Assembly (NCBI GenBank): GCA_947479085.1
Contig: CANJYB010000029.1
Span: 1-53,191 of the forward strand
DNA: 53,191 nucleotides
Direction of reading: 5' to 3'
From: Bacteroidota bacterium
GTDB taxonomy: Bacteria; Bacteroidota; Bacteroidia; 2-12-FULL-35-15
Numbering within the stretch: position 1 is the first letter of the stretch; the number at the start of each line of letters is the position of its first letter. This document shows, one piece after another, positions 24,808 through 34,316 of this stretch. The translations under genes were made by a program, and so were the position numbers. The notes below the pieces were generated by a model. The model saw only the letters and a list, made by a program, of their open reading frames with translations. It ran no database searches and was not told the DNA's origin.

Positions 24808-27696
24808 ATGAAAAAATTACTACTTCTTTTTGCCATCTTAAATTTGTTTCACCACCCATCTTTTTCTCAAAACAGAAAAACTAATGAGGTGCAAAATCCT
24901 ATTATGGATTCGCTGAACCTTGAGTTGAAAAAAGCAAAGCAAGATACTACCCGGTTGCGGATATATTTAGCTCTTTGTGATGCATGTGACATAAACGATA
25001 ATTTGAAATATACAGAACCGTTAATAAAATTATTAGATAAATTTATTGAGGAAGCTCCGAATGATAAAAAGAAAAAACATTATCTGGAAAAAAAAGCAGA
25101 TGCTTATGGATTTGTCAGGGCTTTTTATGACGATAAAAAGGATACCGCTAAAACTGTAGAAGTTCAAAAAATACGGATTAACATATACCAGGAAGCTAAG
25201 GACACAGAAGCGATTATTGGTCAGATGAGAGGCTTGAGCAATTATTATATGTCTTTTCAAAATTATCCTAAGGGAATTGAATATTGTGAAAAAGCATTGG
25301 CTATGGCTAAGGAAATGAATTACAAAAAAGGTATTGCTGGTTGCCTGCGCCAAATTGGAGAGATATATAAAGGACAGGGCGAAAACGCAGAAGCAATGGA
25401 AAAGTTTCAGCAATCATCATCTATTTATAGTGAACTAAAAGATACCATTGCATTGGCTGATGTGTTAGTAAGCGAAGGACTGCTTTATTGCCAATTTCAT
25501 GATTACAAAAAGGCACTTGAATGTTATAATAGATGTATTTTATTGTATGAAATTAAAAAAGAAAAACGTGGCGTTCGCAAAGGTTATGATTGTATTGCAG
25601 GTGTGTATATAGAAAATAATGATTTCCCTAATGCTATGGTGTATTTGCAAAAATGCCTGTCGATGTCGGAAGAAATGAAGGATAATTATTGGATTGGGCT
25701 TTCGTTAAAAAGTATTGGAAATATATATTCCCAACAAGGTTATTATGATAAAGCACTCGCGAAAATAAAAGAGGCATTAATCATTTATAAGAACCTGAGG
25801 GATGAAACGCAAACAGGCTGGTCGTACAATCGGTTGGCTGATACTTATTTTAAACAAAAAAATTATTCCACAGCAAAATTGTATAGTGATAGTTCCCTGG
25901 CAATAGAAAAAAAGCAGGCATTTATTTCAAATTTGCAAAATGGAGAATTACTTGCCACAAAAATTGATTCGGCAAGAGGTGATGGAAATGGAGCTTATGA
26001 ACATTACAAGCAATACATACTTCTCAGCAATAAATTAAAGAGCGAGGAAGTTCACCAGTTGGCACAAAAAGAAAAATATCAAAACGAATATGATAAACAA
26101 AAAGCAATAGATAAAGCCATTTCGGATAATGAAATTGAGAAGCAAAAAATAGTTCGCAATAGTTTTATAGGTGGTTTTGCATTAATGATTTTGCTTGCAG
26201 GGGTGAGTTACCGAAACTTCAGAAGAAAGAAGAAAGACAATAAAATAATTGAAACTCAAAAAGCTGAATTACAAAACTCGTTCAGTAATCTTGAATTATT
26301 AAATAATATAAGCACTGAAATTACTTCCTCTCTTAATATAGACAATGTAATGAGTGAGATATATAAAAATTTAAGTTCCATAATGGACATTTCCTTTTTT
26401 ATTATCGCCACCTACCATGAATCTGAAAAGAATGTTGAAATTAAATATTGTGTTAAGGATGGAAAAGTAGTTCGGGAAGAATTCAAAACTTCTATTCTTA
26501 ATCCGGATAGTTACACCGCCTGGACAATAAAAAACAAGAGTGAAATAATAATTATGGATGAGGAAAAGGAGCGTTCGAATTATCTTAATAGTGTTCGCCA
26601 ACTTCACGGAAAAGAGGATATGATGACAGATACTGTAGTATTTATTCCATTACTTATTAATGAAAAAGTAATTGGTTTGTATTCTGTTCAAAGTGTTAAA
26701 AAGAATGCATATACAAAAACTGATATTAACATATTACGTTCTTTATCCCCTGTAATTGCGGTAGCATTAAACAATGCTGATTCATATAATAAACTGGATA
26801 CTGCAAATGTGGAGATTGTGAAACAAAAAACAGTTGTAGAAGAAAAGCAAAGAGAAATACTGGATAGCATTGAATATGCTTTGCGTATTCAAACTGCTAT
26901 ACTTCCGCCCAATAAAACGGTAAAAAAATATTTAGAAAATTCCTTTATACTTTACAAGCCCAAAGATATAGTGGCTGGAGATTTTTATTGGATGGAGACC
27001 GTTCAATTTACCGATGAAACGATGAAAGGATTTACCGATAAAGGACATCCGAACATTGGTACATCTGCACATCAGATAATCCTTTTCGCTGCTTGTGATT
27101 GTACAGGGCACGGAGTGCCGGGGGCAATGGTTTCAGTTGTTTGCAATAATGCACTTAACAGAGCAGTGCGAGAATTTGGTTTAACACAACCAGCCGCCAT
27201 ACTTGACAAAACATCAGAAATAGTAATAGAGAATTTCAGTAAAAGCGAAGAAGATATAAAAGACGGAATGGATATTTCGCTGTGTAGCCTCACCCTTAAT
27301 CCCTCTCCAAAGGAGAGGGGGCAAGACCCAAGCTATACTCTTCAATGGGCGGGAGCTAATAATCCTTTGTGGTTACTGCAGAACGGAGAACTTATAGAAA
27401 CCAAAGCAGACAAACAACCAATAGGCAGGGATGAGGACAGTAAACCATTTACTAACCATTCTTTCAACCTAAAGGCAACAGATACGATTTATCTTTTCAC
27501 AGATGGTTTTGCAGACCAGTTTGGTGGCGACACGGGAGAAAAGAAATTAACGAAAAAAAGATTTAAGGATTTAATACTCTCCATTCAAAATCTATCAATG
27601 CAGGAACAAGGTGCTGCTTTAGATAAATTTATAATAGAATACAGAAAAGAAGTAGAACAGATAGACGACATACTTGTTATGGGTGTGAAAATATGA
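24808..27696 (+). CDS. TPR - transmembrane - GAF - SpoIIE phosphatase
   Basis: The product has 962 residues. A signal peptide (1-21) is followed by tetratricopeptide-type helical repeats (about 60-420), a membrane helix (about 452-472), a basic and coiled segment, a GAF domain (about 495-665) and a PP2C-like SpoIIE domain (about 690-962). The metal-site motifs are intact: GDFYW, CDCTGHGVPGA (about 763), DGMD, FTDGFADQ and DDILV. TPRs would lie outside the membrane and the phosphatase inside. The likely substrate is a phosphorylated anti-sigma-factor antagonist or similar protein, but none is coded nearby. Residues about 827-840 come from an inserted palindromic repeat. A second SpoIIE protein is at 50967-53191. 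Confidence 0.9.
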   Translation: MKKLLLLFAILNLFHHPSFSQNRKTNEVQNPIMDSLNLELKKAKQDTTRLRIYLALCDACDINDNLKYTEPLIKLLDKFIEEAPNDKKKKHYLEKKADAYGFVRAFYDDKKDTAKTVEVQKIRINIYQEAKDTEAIIGQMRGLSNYYMSFQNYPKGIEYCEKALAMAKEMNYKKGIAGCLRQIGEIYKGQGENAEAMEKFQQSSSIYSELKDTIALADVLVSEGLLYCQFHDYKKALECYNRCILLYEIKKEKRGVRKGYDCIAGVYIENNDFPNAMVYLQKCLSMSEEMKDNYWIGLSLKSIGNIYSQQGYYDKALAKIKEALIIYKNLRDETQTGWSYNRLADTYFKQKNYSTAKLYSDSSLAIEKKQAFISNLQNGELLATKIDSARGDGNGAYEHYKQYILLSNKLKSEEVHQLAQKEKYQNEYDKQKAIDKAISDNEIEKQKIVRNSFIGGFALMILLAGVSYRNFRRKKKDNKIIETQKAELQNSFSNLELLNNISTEITSSLNIDNVMSEIYKNLSSIMDISFFIIATYHESEKNVEIKYCVKDGKVVREEFKTSILNPDSYTAWTIKNKSEIIIMDEEKERSNYLNSVRQLHGKEDMMTDTVVFIPLLINEKVIGLYSVQSVKKNAYTKTDINILRSLSPVIAVALNNADSYNKLDTANVEIVKQKTVVEEKQREILDSIEYALRIQTAILPPNKTVKKYLENSFILYKPKDIVAGDFYWMETVQFTDETMKGFTDKGHPNIGTSAHQIILFAACDCTGHGVPGAMVSVVCNNALNRAVREFGLTQPAAILDKTSEIVIENFSKSEEDIKDGMDISLCSLTLNPSPKERGQDPSYTLQWAGANNPLWLLQNGELIETKADKQPIGRDEDSKPFTNHSFNLKATDTIYLFTDGFADQFGGDTGEKKLTKKRFKDLILSIQNLSMQEQGAALDKFIIEYRKEVEQIDDILVMGVKI
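27288..27327 (+). repeat. Palindromic repeat inserted in frame in the SpoIIE domain
   Basis: The bases CCTCACCCTTAAT, then CCCTCTCC-AAA-GGAGAGGG, match the inverted pair at 10532-10664, including the outer flank. Here they are translated as LTLNPSPKERG between two predicted strands of the phosphatase domain. The paralogue at 50967-53191 has only a short turn at this place (ICSVDTKNRIVKYAGANRP). Confidence 0.85.
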
Positions 27697-28177
27697 CACG
27701 GCAAACACAACTGAGGCTAACATAAGTTGCCGTTGCGGAAGCTTCTTTAAAAATAAGTGATTCAAAGAAACGGACAATATCCTCCATTTGAGGAATGTTT
27801 TAAGGTAGAAGGATTGTTCAATGATGCTCCTAAAGGAGCTAATAAGTAGTTATGTTTATTTGTTTCTATTAAGATTTAGCTCCTAAAGGAGCAGAAATGA
27901 TAAACCTAAAGGTTTCGAACACTTTTGGTTTCAAAACTCACCCGCAAACATTTTATAATGGAGACGAAACCTCCAAACTGGCAAAGGAGCCAGTTCGGAG
28001 GAGAGAGGGTATAAAAAGATACCGCATTTGGGGCGGGAAGACTGTGAACCATGAAATGGTAATAATCTTCCCAATAATTATAAAGCTCCCCCCTCCATTA
28101 GTCTTTTTTAAGAACTAAACCCGATAGTATTACAATTTATCTCCTTACTTTTGCAGTATAAAGATACCAACAGCTAA
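27697..28177. repeat. Gene-free gap with several small palindromes
   Basis: The gap holds GCTCC-TAAA-GGAGC twice (27826-27839 and 27879-27892), AAACC-TAAA-GGTTT (27902-27915), and a 32-base hairpin at 27970-28001 with 12 of 13 pairs around AAAGGA (CCTCCAAACTGGC arm). These look like Bacteroidota palindromic repeats. A 73-codon frame across them (27897-28118) is not credible. TACTTTTG at 28146-28153 is a possible -7 element for the gene at 28178. Confidence 0.7.
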
Positions 28178-29245
28178 ATGATTGCTACTTTCAGAACCTA
28201 TTATTTAATTTTTCTTTGTTTATCTTTTACGTTTATTCATACTGCTAAGGCACAGCTGGCAGCCCATGCAGGGACAGACATCAGCATTTGTCCTGGTACC
28301 AACACACAGATAGGAGCCACCATACCCGCTACCGGAGGGCAACCGCCTTATCATTATTCCTGGTCGCCATCCACAGGTTTATCTGCCACAAATGTGGCCA
28401 ACCCCATGGCATCACCTGCTTCGCTAACCATTTATACCCTAACAGTAACAGATGATACCGGGGCTGTAAGCACAGACAACATAGCCGTAGGGCTGAAATA
28501 CATCAGTAAGGTAAACGCGGGAGCAGACAGGGAAGTATGTAAAGGAGACAATTTTATGCTTGGAAATACGCTCAATGTTATCGGACAGGGCATTCATTAT
28601 AGCTGGGCACCTTCCACCGGTCTGGATAACGACACAATCCCACGTCCACTAGCATCACCTACCGAAACCATCACCTATACACTAACTGCTACCATGGCAG
28701 GTTGCACACCCAAGGTAACAACGGTTACTATTTACTTTGTGTCTATAGATGTTTCGGCCGGGCCGGATACGACTATAGACGAAGGCCAAAGTATTCAATT
28801 GGAAGCCACAGGTGCCTATATTTACCACTGGGACGCAAGCCCAACACTAAGAAACGCTTTCACGGCTAATCCGGATGCTGAACCTATTGTAACTACCACT
28901 TATTATGTTCTGGGAATAGACCGCACACTGCAATGCAGCTCAGGAGATTCGATTACAGTGCATGTAAAACCGGGAGACAATGTTTTTTTCTATAATACGT
29001 TTACTCCCAACGGTGATGATATAAATGATACATGGTATATTGGGAATATATGGAAACACCCTGACAATACCTTGCAAATATTTAACCGAAACGGTCAGCT
29101 GGTATTTAAGCAGGAGGGGTATAACAATACCTGGGATGGAAAAGCTTTTGGCCAGGAACTACCTGCTGCCACTTACTTTTATATTCTCGATTTGGGAAAT
29201 GAGGCAGGAGATAGTTATCATGGTACGGTGACGATTGTTAAGTAA
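28178..29245 (+). CDS. Small surface protein with T9SS type B (CHU_C) sorting domain
   Basis: The product has 355 residues. A signal peptide (1-25, ending AKAQ) precedes three Ig-like/PKD-like segments of the form AGTDISICPGTNTQIG and YSWSPSTGL (26-265). The last 85 residues match the gliding-motility-associated CHU_C domain used as a type B sorting signal (FFYNTFTPNGDDINDTW, LQIFNRNGQLVFK, YNNTWDGK, TYFYILDLG, GTVTIVK). The gene is followed 42 bases later by a PorP/SprF gene, the usual partner of type B cargo. It is far shorter than SprB-like adhesins. Confidence 0.88.
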   Translation: MIATFRTYYLIFLCLSFTFIHTAKAQLAAHAGTDISICPGTNTQIGATIPATGGQPPYHYSWSPSTGLSATNVANPMASPASLTIYTLTVTDDTGAVSTDNIAVGLKYISKVNAGADREVCKGDNFMLGNTLNVIGQGIHYSWAPSTGLDNDTIPRPLASPTETITYTLTATMAGCTPKVTTVTIYFVSIDVSAGPDTTIDEGQSIQLEATGAYIYHWDASPTLRNAFTANPDAEPIVTTTYYVLGIDRTLQCSSGDSITVHVKPGDNVFFYNTFTPNGDDINDTWYIGNIWKHPDNTLQIFNRNGQLVFKQEGYNNTWDGKAFGQELPAATYFYILDLGNEAGDSYHGTVTIVK

Positions 29246-29287
29246 TTATGGGTTATGAATTATAAGTTTTTTAGTTGCCTGTAAATA

Positions 29288-30250
29288 TTGAAAAAAGTTA
29301 GTTTATATATCTTATTTATACTTGTGGTGTGTAATGAAATACAGGCGCAACAATTGCCGTATTATACACAGTACAGGAGCAATATATTTTTACTGAACCC
29401 TGCTGTAACCGGAACAAAACGAACAGTAGATGCAAGGCTGGGCTATCGCTACCAATGGGCAGGGTATGATGGGGCTCCGCGAACCTCCATGGTGAGTGCG
29501 CATGGAAGGTTCTTTAAAGGGAAAATGGGAGCAGGTCTGTTTATGGTCCAGGATAGAATAGGTCCGAGCAAACAAACGAACCTGGGTGTGAATTATGCAT
29601 TCCATATTCGATTTCCAGATTGCGAACTTTCAATGGGAGCAGGAGGATTGTTTACCAAATATACACTGGAAGGTGGTGACATAACACTGCATAATACAGT
29701 GGATCCTTCGATTAATCAATACATAGCCAGCAGTGTGTGGGTGCCGGATGTAAATGCCGGGATATACCTTTATAACGACCGGTTTCACATAGGAGTGGGT
29801 GCGCTGCACCTTGCACAGCAAAAGGCCAATTTTTATAAAGGCGATTCGGCCAAACATGGTAAAATACCTTACAGTGCCCATGTCAACTTAAGTGTAGGAT
29901 ATAACTTTGCGCAAAACCCTGAATATGTATGGGAAAGCAATGTACTGGCCACCTATGTAACAGGAGTGCCCCTTTTCCTGGATTATACCTTACGGCTGCA
30001 TATAAAAGAAAAGATGCTTTGTGGTTTATCGCTCCGCTTACATGATGCGGTAGCGCTGCACCTTGGAGTAACTTTCCTGGAGGATTTCCAGGTGACTTAT
30101 TCGTACGACTTTTTGCTAAGCAAGATGCGGCATACCAACAGCGGTTCGCATGAGATAGTTATAACTTACAGTATGAAACCACTTCGAGGCAAGAAACACG
30201 GAAAAACAGACAATCAATTTGTTAAACAGAAATATGGTTATATGTTTTAA
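29288..30250 (+). CDS. PorP/SprF-family outer-membrane protein (TTG start)
   Basis: The product has 320 residues. PorP/SprF proteins are outer-membrane beta-barrels that help export or anchor type B T9SS cargo. The signal peptide (1-21, ending IQAQ) is followed by the family start QLPYYTQYRSNIFLLNPAVTGT, then YRYQWAGYDGAPRT. The only start that keeps the signal peptide is TTG at 29288; there is no ATG in the frame before the mature part. The cargo is probably the preceding CHU_C protein. A second family member is at 37044-38105. Confidence 0.92.
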   Translation: MKKVSLYILFILVVCNEIQAQQLPYYTQYRSNIFLLNPAVTGTKRTVDARLGYRYQWAGYDGAPRTSMVSAHGRFFKGKMGAGLFMVQDRIGPSKQTNLGVNYAFHIRFPDCELSMGAGGLFTKYTLEGGDITLHNTVDPSINQYIASSVWVPDVNAGIYLYNDRFHIGVGALHLAQQKANFYKGDSAKHGKIPYSAHVNLSVGYNFAQNPEYVWESNVLATYVTGVPLFLDYTLRLHIKEKMLCGLSLRLHDAVALHLGVTFLEDFQVTYSYDFLLSKMRHTNSGSHEIVITYSMKPLRGKKHGKTDNQFVKQKYGYMF

Positions 30251-30268
30251 GCCAAGCGTTGATTTAAA

Positions 30269-31237
30269 ATGAAAAATAAAGCTTCTGAAATAATAATGGT
30301 GAGCCCTGCTCGTTTTGGTTATAACAAACAAACGGCAAGTACTAACTTGTTTCAACAGAATGATGATGTGAGTGCTGATAAAATACAAGAAAGAGCGCTG
30401 AAAGAGTTTGAGGGATTTGTTAAGCTGTTAAAAAAAAACCATGTGAATGTAAAGGTTCTTAAAGATACCATTTCGCCCGCCACCCCTGATTCAATTTTCC
30501 CAAATAATATTGTTTCATTTCATACCATCGAAAACCTTACAGTGCCAGCACCTCCTGAAATGAATTTGCCCGACAACCTTTTAAACTTTAAAAATATTCC
30601 TGCATTAGTTATTTACCCGATGATGGCCAAGAACAGAAGAAGGGAAAGGGAAGGAGTGATAAGAAAGAAAATGAAAGGGTATTCTGTTGTATTTGATTTG
30701 TCTATTAATGAAAACCATGAAAACTTTCTGGAAGGTACGGGAAGCATAATATTTGATTACGAAAACCAGGTAGCTTATGCAAGTAACTCGAAGCGAACAA
30801 ATATTGAGTTGTTTAAAATGCTATGTCAACATTTAAATTATTCGACAGTAACGTTTTCGTCAGTAGATAAAAAGGGAAATGAAATATACCATACCAATGT
30901 GATGATGTGTATAGGCAAAGGATTTGCAGTAGTATGCGATGAGTGTGTGAGGGATAAGGAAGAATTATTTACATTGATGAAATCGCTTATAGATACGGAC
31001 CATAAAATTATTACCATAAATTATAAGCAGCTGAATGCCTTTGCCGGCAATATGTACCAGCTGTTTAACAAAAAAGGAGAAAGCATTATTGTGATGAGCG
31101 AGCAAGGATATAAGTCGCTTAAAAAAGAACAGATTACCAAATTAAAAAAATTCGGGAAGATACTTCACCCGCCCCTGTATACAATTGAAAAGTATGGAGG
31201 AGGAAGTGCTAGGTGTATGATTGCTGATGTTAGGTAG
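30269..31237 (+). CDS. ctlX: CtlX-like amidinotransferase/deiminase-fold enzyme
   Basis: The product has 322 residues in the pentein (arginine deiminase-like) fold. Visible motifs are PDSIFPNN, LEGTGSIIFD, the His-containing YHTNVMMCIG and the C-terminal nucleophile GGGSARCMIADV (Cys316). These fit the citrulline hydrolase CtlX group, which splits citrulline to ornithine, CO2 and ammonia. Other guanidine or ureido substrates are possible. It starts 18 bases after the PorP/SprF gene but is unlikely to share its role. No other arginine gene is close. Confidence 0.8.
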   Translation: MKNKASEIIMVSPARFGYNKQTASTNLFQQNDDVSADKIQERALKEFEGFVKLLKKNHVNVKVLKDTISPATPDSIFPNNIVSFHTIENLTVPAPPEMNLPDNLLNFKNIPALVIYPMMAKNRRREREGVIRKKMKGYSVVFDLSINENHENFLEGTGSIIFDYENQVAYASNSKRTNIELFKMLCQHLNYSTVTFSSVDKKGNEIYHTNVMMCIGKGFAVVCDECVRDKEELFTLMKSLIDTDHKIITINYKQLNAFAGNMYQLFNKKGESIIVMSEQGYKSLKKEQITKLKKFGKILHPPLYTIEKYGGGSARCMIADVR

Positions 31238-31296
31238 GTATTGGTTTGTGGTTTGTTATTGGTTTGAATATTATTTAATAAAAAAAATTAGAAAAG

Positions 31297-31785
31297 ATGC
31301 CGTCATTTGATATTGTAAACAAGGTAGATGCGCAGTTACTGGATAATTCCATTAATGTTGCGAAAAGAGAAATTATGAATCGTTTTGATTTTAATGGTTC
31401 GAAAAGTGAAATAACACTGGATAAAAAAGCCATGATGATTTCCATATTGACGGAAGATGATATGCGAATGGAATCGATTATTAACGTTATCCGTCAGCGA
31501 ATGATTAAACAAAACCTGAATCCACTTTGCCTGGATGTGGGCAAGGAAAGATATGCTTCGGGCTTTATGGTAAAAAAAGATGTGAAAGTGAAGGAAGGAA
31601 TAGACAAAGAGGTGGCAAGGAAAATTATAAAAGACATAAAGGATTCGAAGTTGAAAGTACAGGCACAAATGATGGATGACCAAGTGAGGGTAACTGCCAA
31701 AAAGATTGATGACCTGCAGGAAGTAATAGCAATGATGCGGAGAGGAAGTTATGATTTACCATTGCAATTTGTGAATATGAAGTAA
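31297..31785 (+). CDS. yajQ: YajQ-family nucleotide-binding protein
   Basis: The product has 162 residues, the normal family length. The start MPSFDIVNKVD, the RFDFNGSKSEI segment and the C-terminal QVRVTAKKIDDLQEVIAMMR are characteristic. The fold is a pair of ferredoxin-like domains. Xanthomonas and Pseudomonas members bind cyclic di-GMP and act on transcription. Whether the Bacteroidota member binds it is unknown. Confidence 0.95.
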   Translation: MPSFDIVNKVDAQLLDNSINVAKREIMNRFDFNGSKSEITLDKKAMMISILTEDDMRMESIINVIRQRMIKQNLNPLCLDVGKERYASGFMVKKDVKVKEGIDKEVARKIIKDIKDSKLKVQAQMMDDQVRVTAKKIDDLQEVIAMMRRGSYDLPLQFVNMK

Positions 31786-31879
31786 CTTCCTATTCACAAA
31801 TTGCAATAAGGTATCTGATTATTCCGAATCAAGTTAATCTTATGTTTTTTGAAAGAAGTAAAAAAAATAAAGTGAGAAC

Positions 31880-32302
31880 CTATTTTAAAATGGTTTGAGA
31901 AAAATATTTAAACAGTTTTTTGGCAGTTGTTGCATTATCGAGAGAAGTAACCAGGCTTGAAAATTCCTGTAGATTAAGAATATCCTTTAGCTGTTTCATA
32001 TCCACATCTTTTAGTTCTTTAAACGCCATGCTCCATGAAGAAAAGGCTCTTTCCTTTAAAGAACCTTGGTGCAATAAGGTGGGGTGGCAATGCCTTTTAT
32101 CAATATTAATTTTTTTGAACAATTGTTTAATTACCTCTTCTTCTCCTTCGAGGATTTGTAAAAATTCGCGATGGTGAAAAAGAAGGCAACCTGTTATATT
32201 ATGTTCATCATTAAATTTTCGAGCAGTATTAAGAATGTCCGTAATATCTTTTGAAGTAATTTCTCTTATTGCAATACTACAATAAATTAATTCGAATCCC
32301 AT
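31880..32302 (-). CDS. Stand-alone BLUF blue-light photoreceptor
   Basis: The product has 140 residues: a BLUF domain (1-95) and a short helical tail. FAD-binding and photocycle residues match AppA with a constant offset of 14: Tyr7 (Tyr21), Ser9, Asn31 (Asn45), Gln49 (Gln63), Trp90 (Trp104) and Met92 (Met106). It should bind flavin and switch on blue light. There is no fused output domain, so it must act through a partner, not identifiable here. The neighbouring genes are not obviously related. Confidence 0.95.
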   Translation of the reverse strand: MGFELIYCSIAIREITSKDITDILNTARKFNDEHNITGCLLFHHREFLQILEGEEEVIKQLFKKINIDKRHCHPTLLHQGSLKERAFSSWSMAFKELKDVDMKQLKDILNLQEFSSLVTSLDNATTAKKLFKYFSQTILK

Positions 32303-32366
32303 ATTTCTTTTTAAGTTAAAACTTCTATTTATTTAAATAATAAGGAAAAAGAAATGAAAGGTTTCG

Positions 32367-32879
32367 CTAATTAGTTTTAGCCTGTTGCAAAATTCTGTTG
32401 GCATTTTCTAAAAAAAGCACCTGTTCCTGCCCTATTGTAGCACCTGAAGGATAGCCTAACGAACCAATCGGTGCAAGATTAAAATTGTTAGCAGTTTCGT
32501 CTTTATTAGTATACAACAGCCACACAGTAGGATAGCCACTAATATGAAGAGCCTGCTGCATACCCGCATTTTGCTGAGTTAATTCAGGAGATAATTGTTT
32601 GGTACGGGGAAAATCAAGCTCCAATAATATCACATTTTTTTTTGCCCATGCAACAAATTCGGGTTTGGAAAACACATCGTTCTGCAGTTTCCTGCACCAG
32701 CCGCACCAGTCGCTCCCGGTAAAGAAAGCAAAAATAGGTTTGCCTGAAGTCTTTGACAATTCATGTACTTCCTGTAAACTTGTATGCCATTCGAGTTTAC
32801 TATTGGAGGGCTCCTGAGCACAAGACAATCCAATAAAAAAGAATATCAGACAAAAGGTGGTATAAATAAATTTTTTCAT
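32367..32879 (-). CDS. Thioredoxin-fold lipoprotein or secreted protein
   Basis: I start at the ATG at 32879 because it directly opens a signal sequence (MKKFIYTTFCLIFFFIGLSCAQ). A frame extending to 32909 adds ten residues that would spoil it. GLSC looks like a lipobox. The mature part has a thioredoxin-like fold with the active site WCGWC in FFTGSDWCGWCRKLQ, then VILLELDFPR and the cis-Pro region SGYPTVWLL. It probably acts as an envelope disulfide reductase or isomerase. Confidence 0.88.
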   Translation of the reverse strand: MKKFIYTTFCLIFFFIGLSCAQEPSNSKLEWHTSLQEVHELSKTSGKPIFAFFTGSDWCGWCRKLQNDVFSKPEFVAWAKKNVILLELDFPRTKQLSPELTQQNAGMQQALHISGYPTVWLLYTNKDETANNFNLAPIGSLGYPSGATIGQEQVLFLENANRILQQAKTN

Positions 32880-32980
32880 CGTTAAATAATTTAGAATTTT
32901 TTGAGCCAAAACTTTTTTCCATTTTCAGCAGCATGTAAAATTATTAAAAATTTCTTTAAATACCTGCAAATAGGAATTAA

Positions 32981-33304
32981 TTAACATCCACCTTTTAGTG
33001 CAAACAAGTAGATTAATAAAAACAAAAGTGATTGTGCGATAACAGGAACTAAAATGACAATACTATAATATATCAGAAAATTGAGGGGTCTTTTTTTTAT
33101 TTGAAATACAATAACAGTTATTAAACCTACCAGAAGAAAAATAAAATTAACAGGGACAAATACAAGCAGCCATAAATATACCCCAAATGTTTGTGGGTTA
33201 ATTGCCCATAGAAAACCGGCAAAATTGGTTATAAAAACAAGTACCACAAACCTTGAAAGAAAAGGATGATTTTTAAATACGTTTGGTTTTACTTCGTTGC
33301 TCAT
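32981..33304 (-). CDS. Small uncharacterised membrane protein
   Basis: The product has 107 residues with three predicted membrane helices (about 18-36, 42-68 and 76-102) and short polar ends. I recognise no family. It sits alone between the thioredoxin-like gene and the DUF3108 gene. Confidence 0.6.
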   Translation of the reverse strand: MSNEVKPNVFKNHPFLSRFVVLVFITNFAGFLWAINPQTFGVYLWLLVFVPVNFIFLLVGLITVIVFQIKKRPLNFLIYYSIVILVPVIAQSLLFLLIYLFALKGGC

Positions 33305-33479
33305 AGTTATTCTCCAACTATCTTTATAAACTGTTACGTTTACTTGAAGTTTTAAAGTTACAAAAAATTTAAAGTGAATTCGATAGTTTTGAGTTATGAA
33401 AAATTATTTGTTTCTGTTTATCTTGTTCAGCAAAAGGTTATACTTAACCAATCATTTATAATTCCTTACCTTTATCGTG

Positions 33480-34289
33480 ATGAAAAAAAGTGTTTTTATA
33501 ATATTATGGTTGCTATCCATGCAATTAGTCTCTCAAACCAATTGCACGGTTAGTAACCATACATTTAAAGGTGGAGAACAATGTATCTATAAAATATATT
33601 ACAACTGGGGAGTGCTGTGGGTGCCAGCCGGAGAAGCTGTTTTTTCAATTGATTTAGCAAAACTCAACAACCGCAGCATGTACCATTTTATTGGTTTAGG
33701 AGCTACTTACCCCAAGTATGATTGGTTTTATAAGGTAAGAGACAAATATGAATCGTATGCAGATACAACAACTTTAAAACCTTTGCGATTTTCGCGTGAG
33801 GTGCATGAAGCCAGCAATGTTTATTTTGATGATTACGCATTTAACCAGCGAAAAAACAAAGTGTATTCGTCTTTCCGGAAATACGGTGAATCGGCTAAAC
33901 TTGATTCGGTGAGTATTACCGCCTGCACCAATGATGTAATGACAGCCATATTTTATGCCAGATGCCTCGACTTTTCTAAATACAAACCTAAGGATACTAT
34001 CCCGATTACTTTTGTTTTAGGCAAGGAAGTGTTTCCTACTTATATCCGTTATCTAGGTAAGGAAACAATAGAAAATGATTCGATAGGGAAAGTGAGGTGT
34101 ATAAAATTCAAGGCAAACCTGATAGCAGGAACACTTTTTAAAGGTGGAGAAAAAATGACGGTATGGGTTACTGATGATGAGAATAAAATGCCTGTTTATG
34201 TGGAAACAGAAATTTTTGTCGGTAAAATAAAAGTGTACCTTATGAAATATAAAGGGCTGAGGAATAAAATGGATAGTTTGGTAAAATGA
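33480..34289 (+). CDS. DUF3108-family periplasmic protein
   Basis: The product has 269 residues from the ATG at 33480; a GTG three bases earlier is also in frame but is less likely. A signal peptide (to about residue 18) precedes the DUF3108 pattern: FKGGEQCIYKIYYNWGVLWVPAGEA near the start, a KVRDKYESYAD segment, and AGTLFKGGEKMTVWVTDDENKMPVYVE near the end. The family is a periplasmic beta-rich protein of unknown function. TACCTTTA ends a few bases before the start and may be a -7 element. Confidence 0.85.
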   Translation: MKKSVFIILWLLSMQLVSQTNCTVSNHTFKGGEQCIYKIYYNWGVLWVPAGEAVFSIDLAKLNNRSMYHFIGLGATYPKYDWFYKVRDKYESYADTTTLKPLRFSREVHEASNVYFDDYAFNQRKNKVYSSFRKYGESAKLDSVSITACTNDVMTAIFYARCLDFSKYKPKDTIPITFVLGKEVFPTYIRYLGKETIENDSIGKVRCIKFKANLIAGTLFKGGEKMTVWVTDDENKMPVYVETEIFVGKIKVYLMKYKGLRNKMDSLVK

Positions 34290-34316
34290 TTGATATGACA
34301 CGGGGGTAAAAGCGTT

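Noticed and set aside
27897-28118. 73-codon plus-strand frame
   Set aside because: It runs across palindromic repeats and a hairpin and has no domain.
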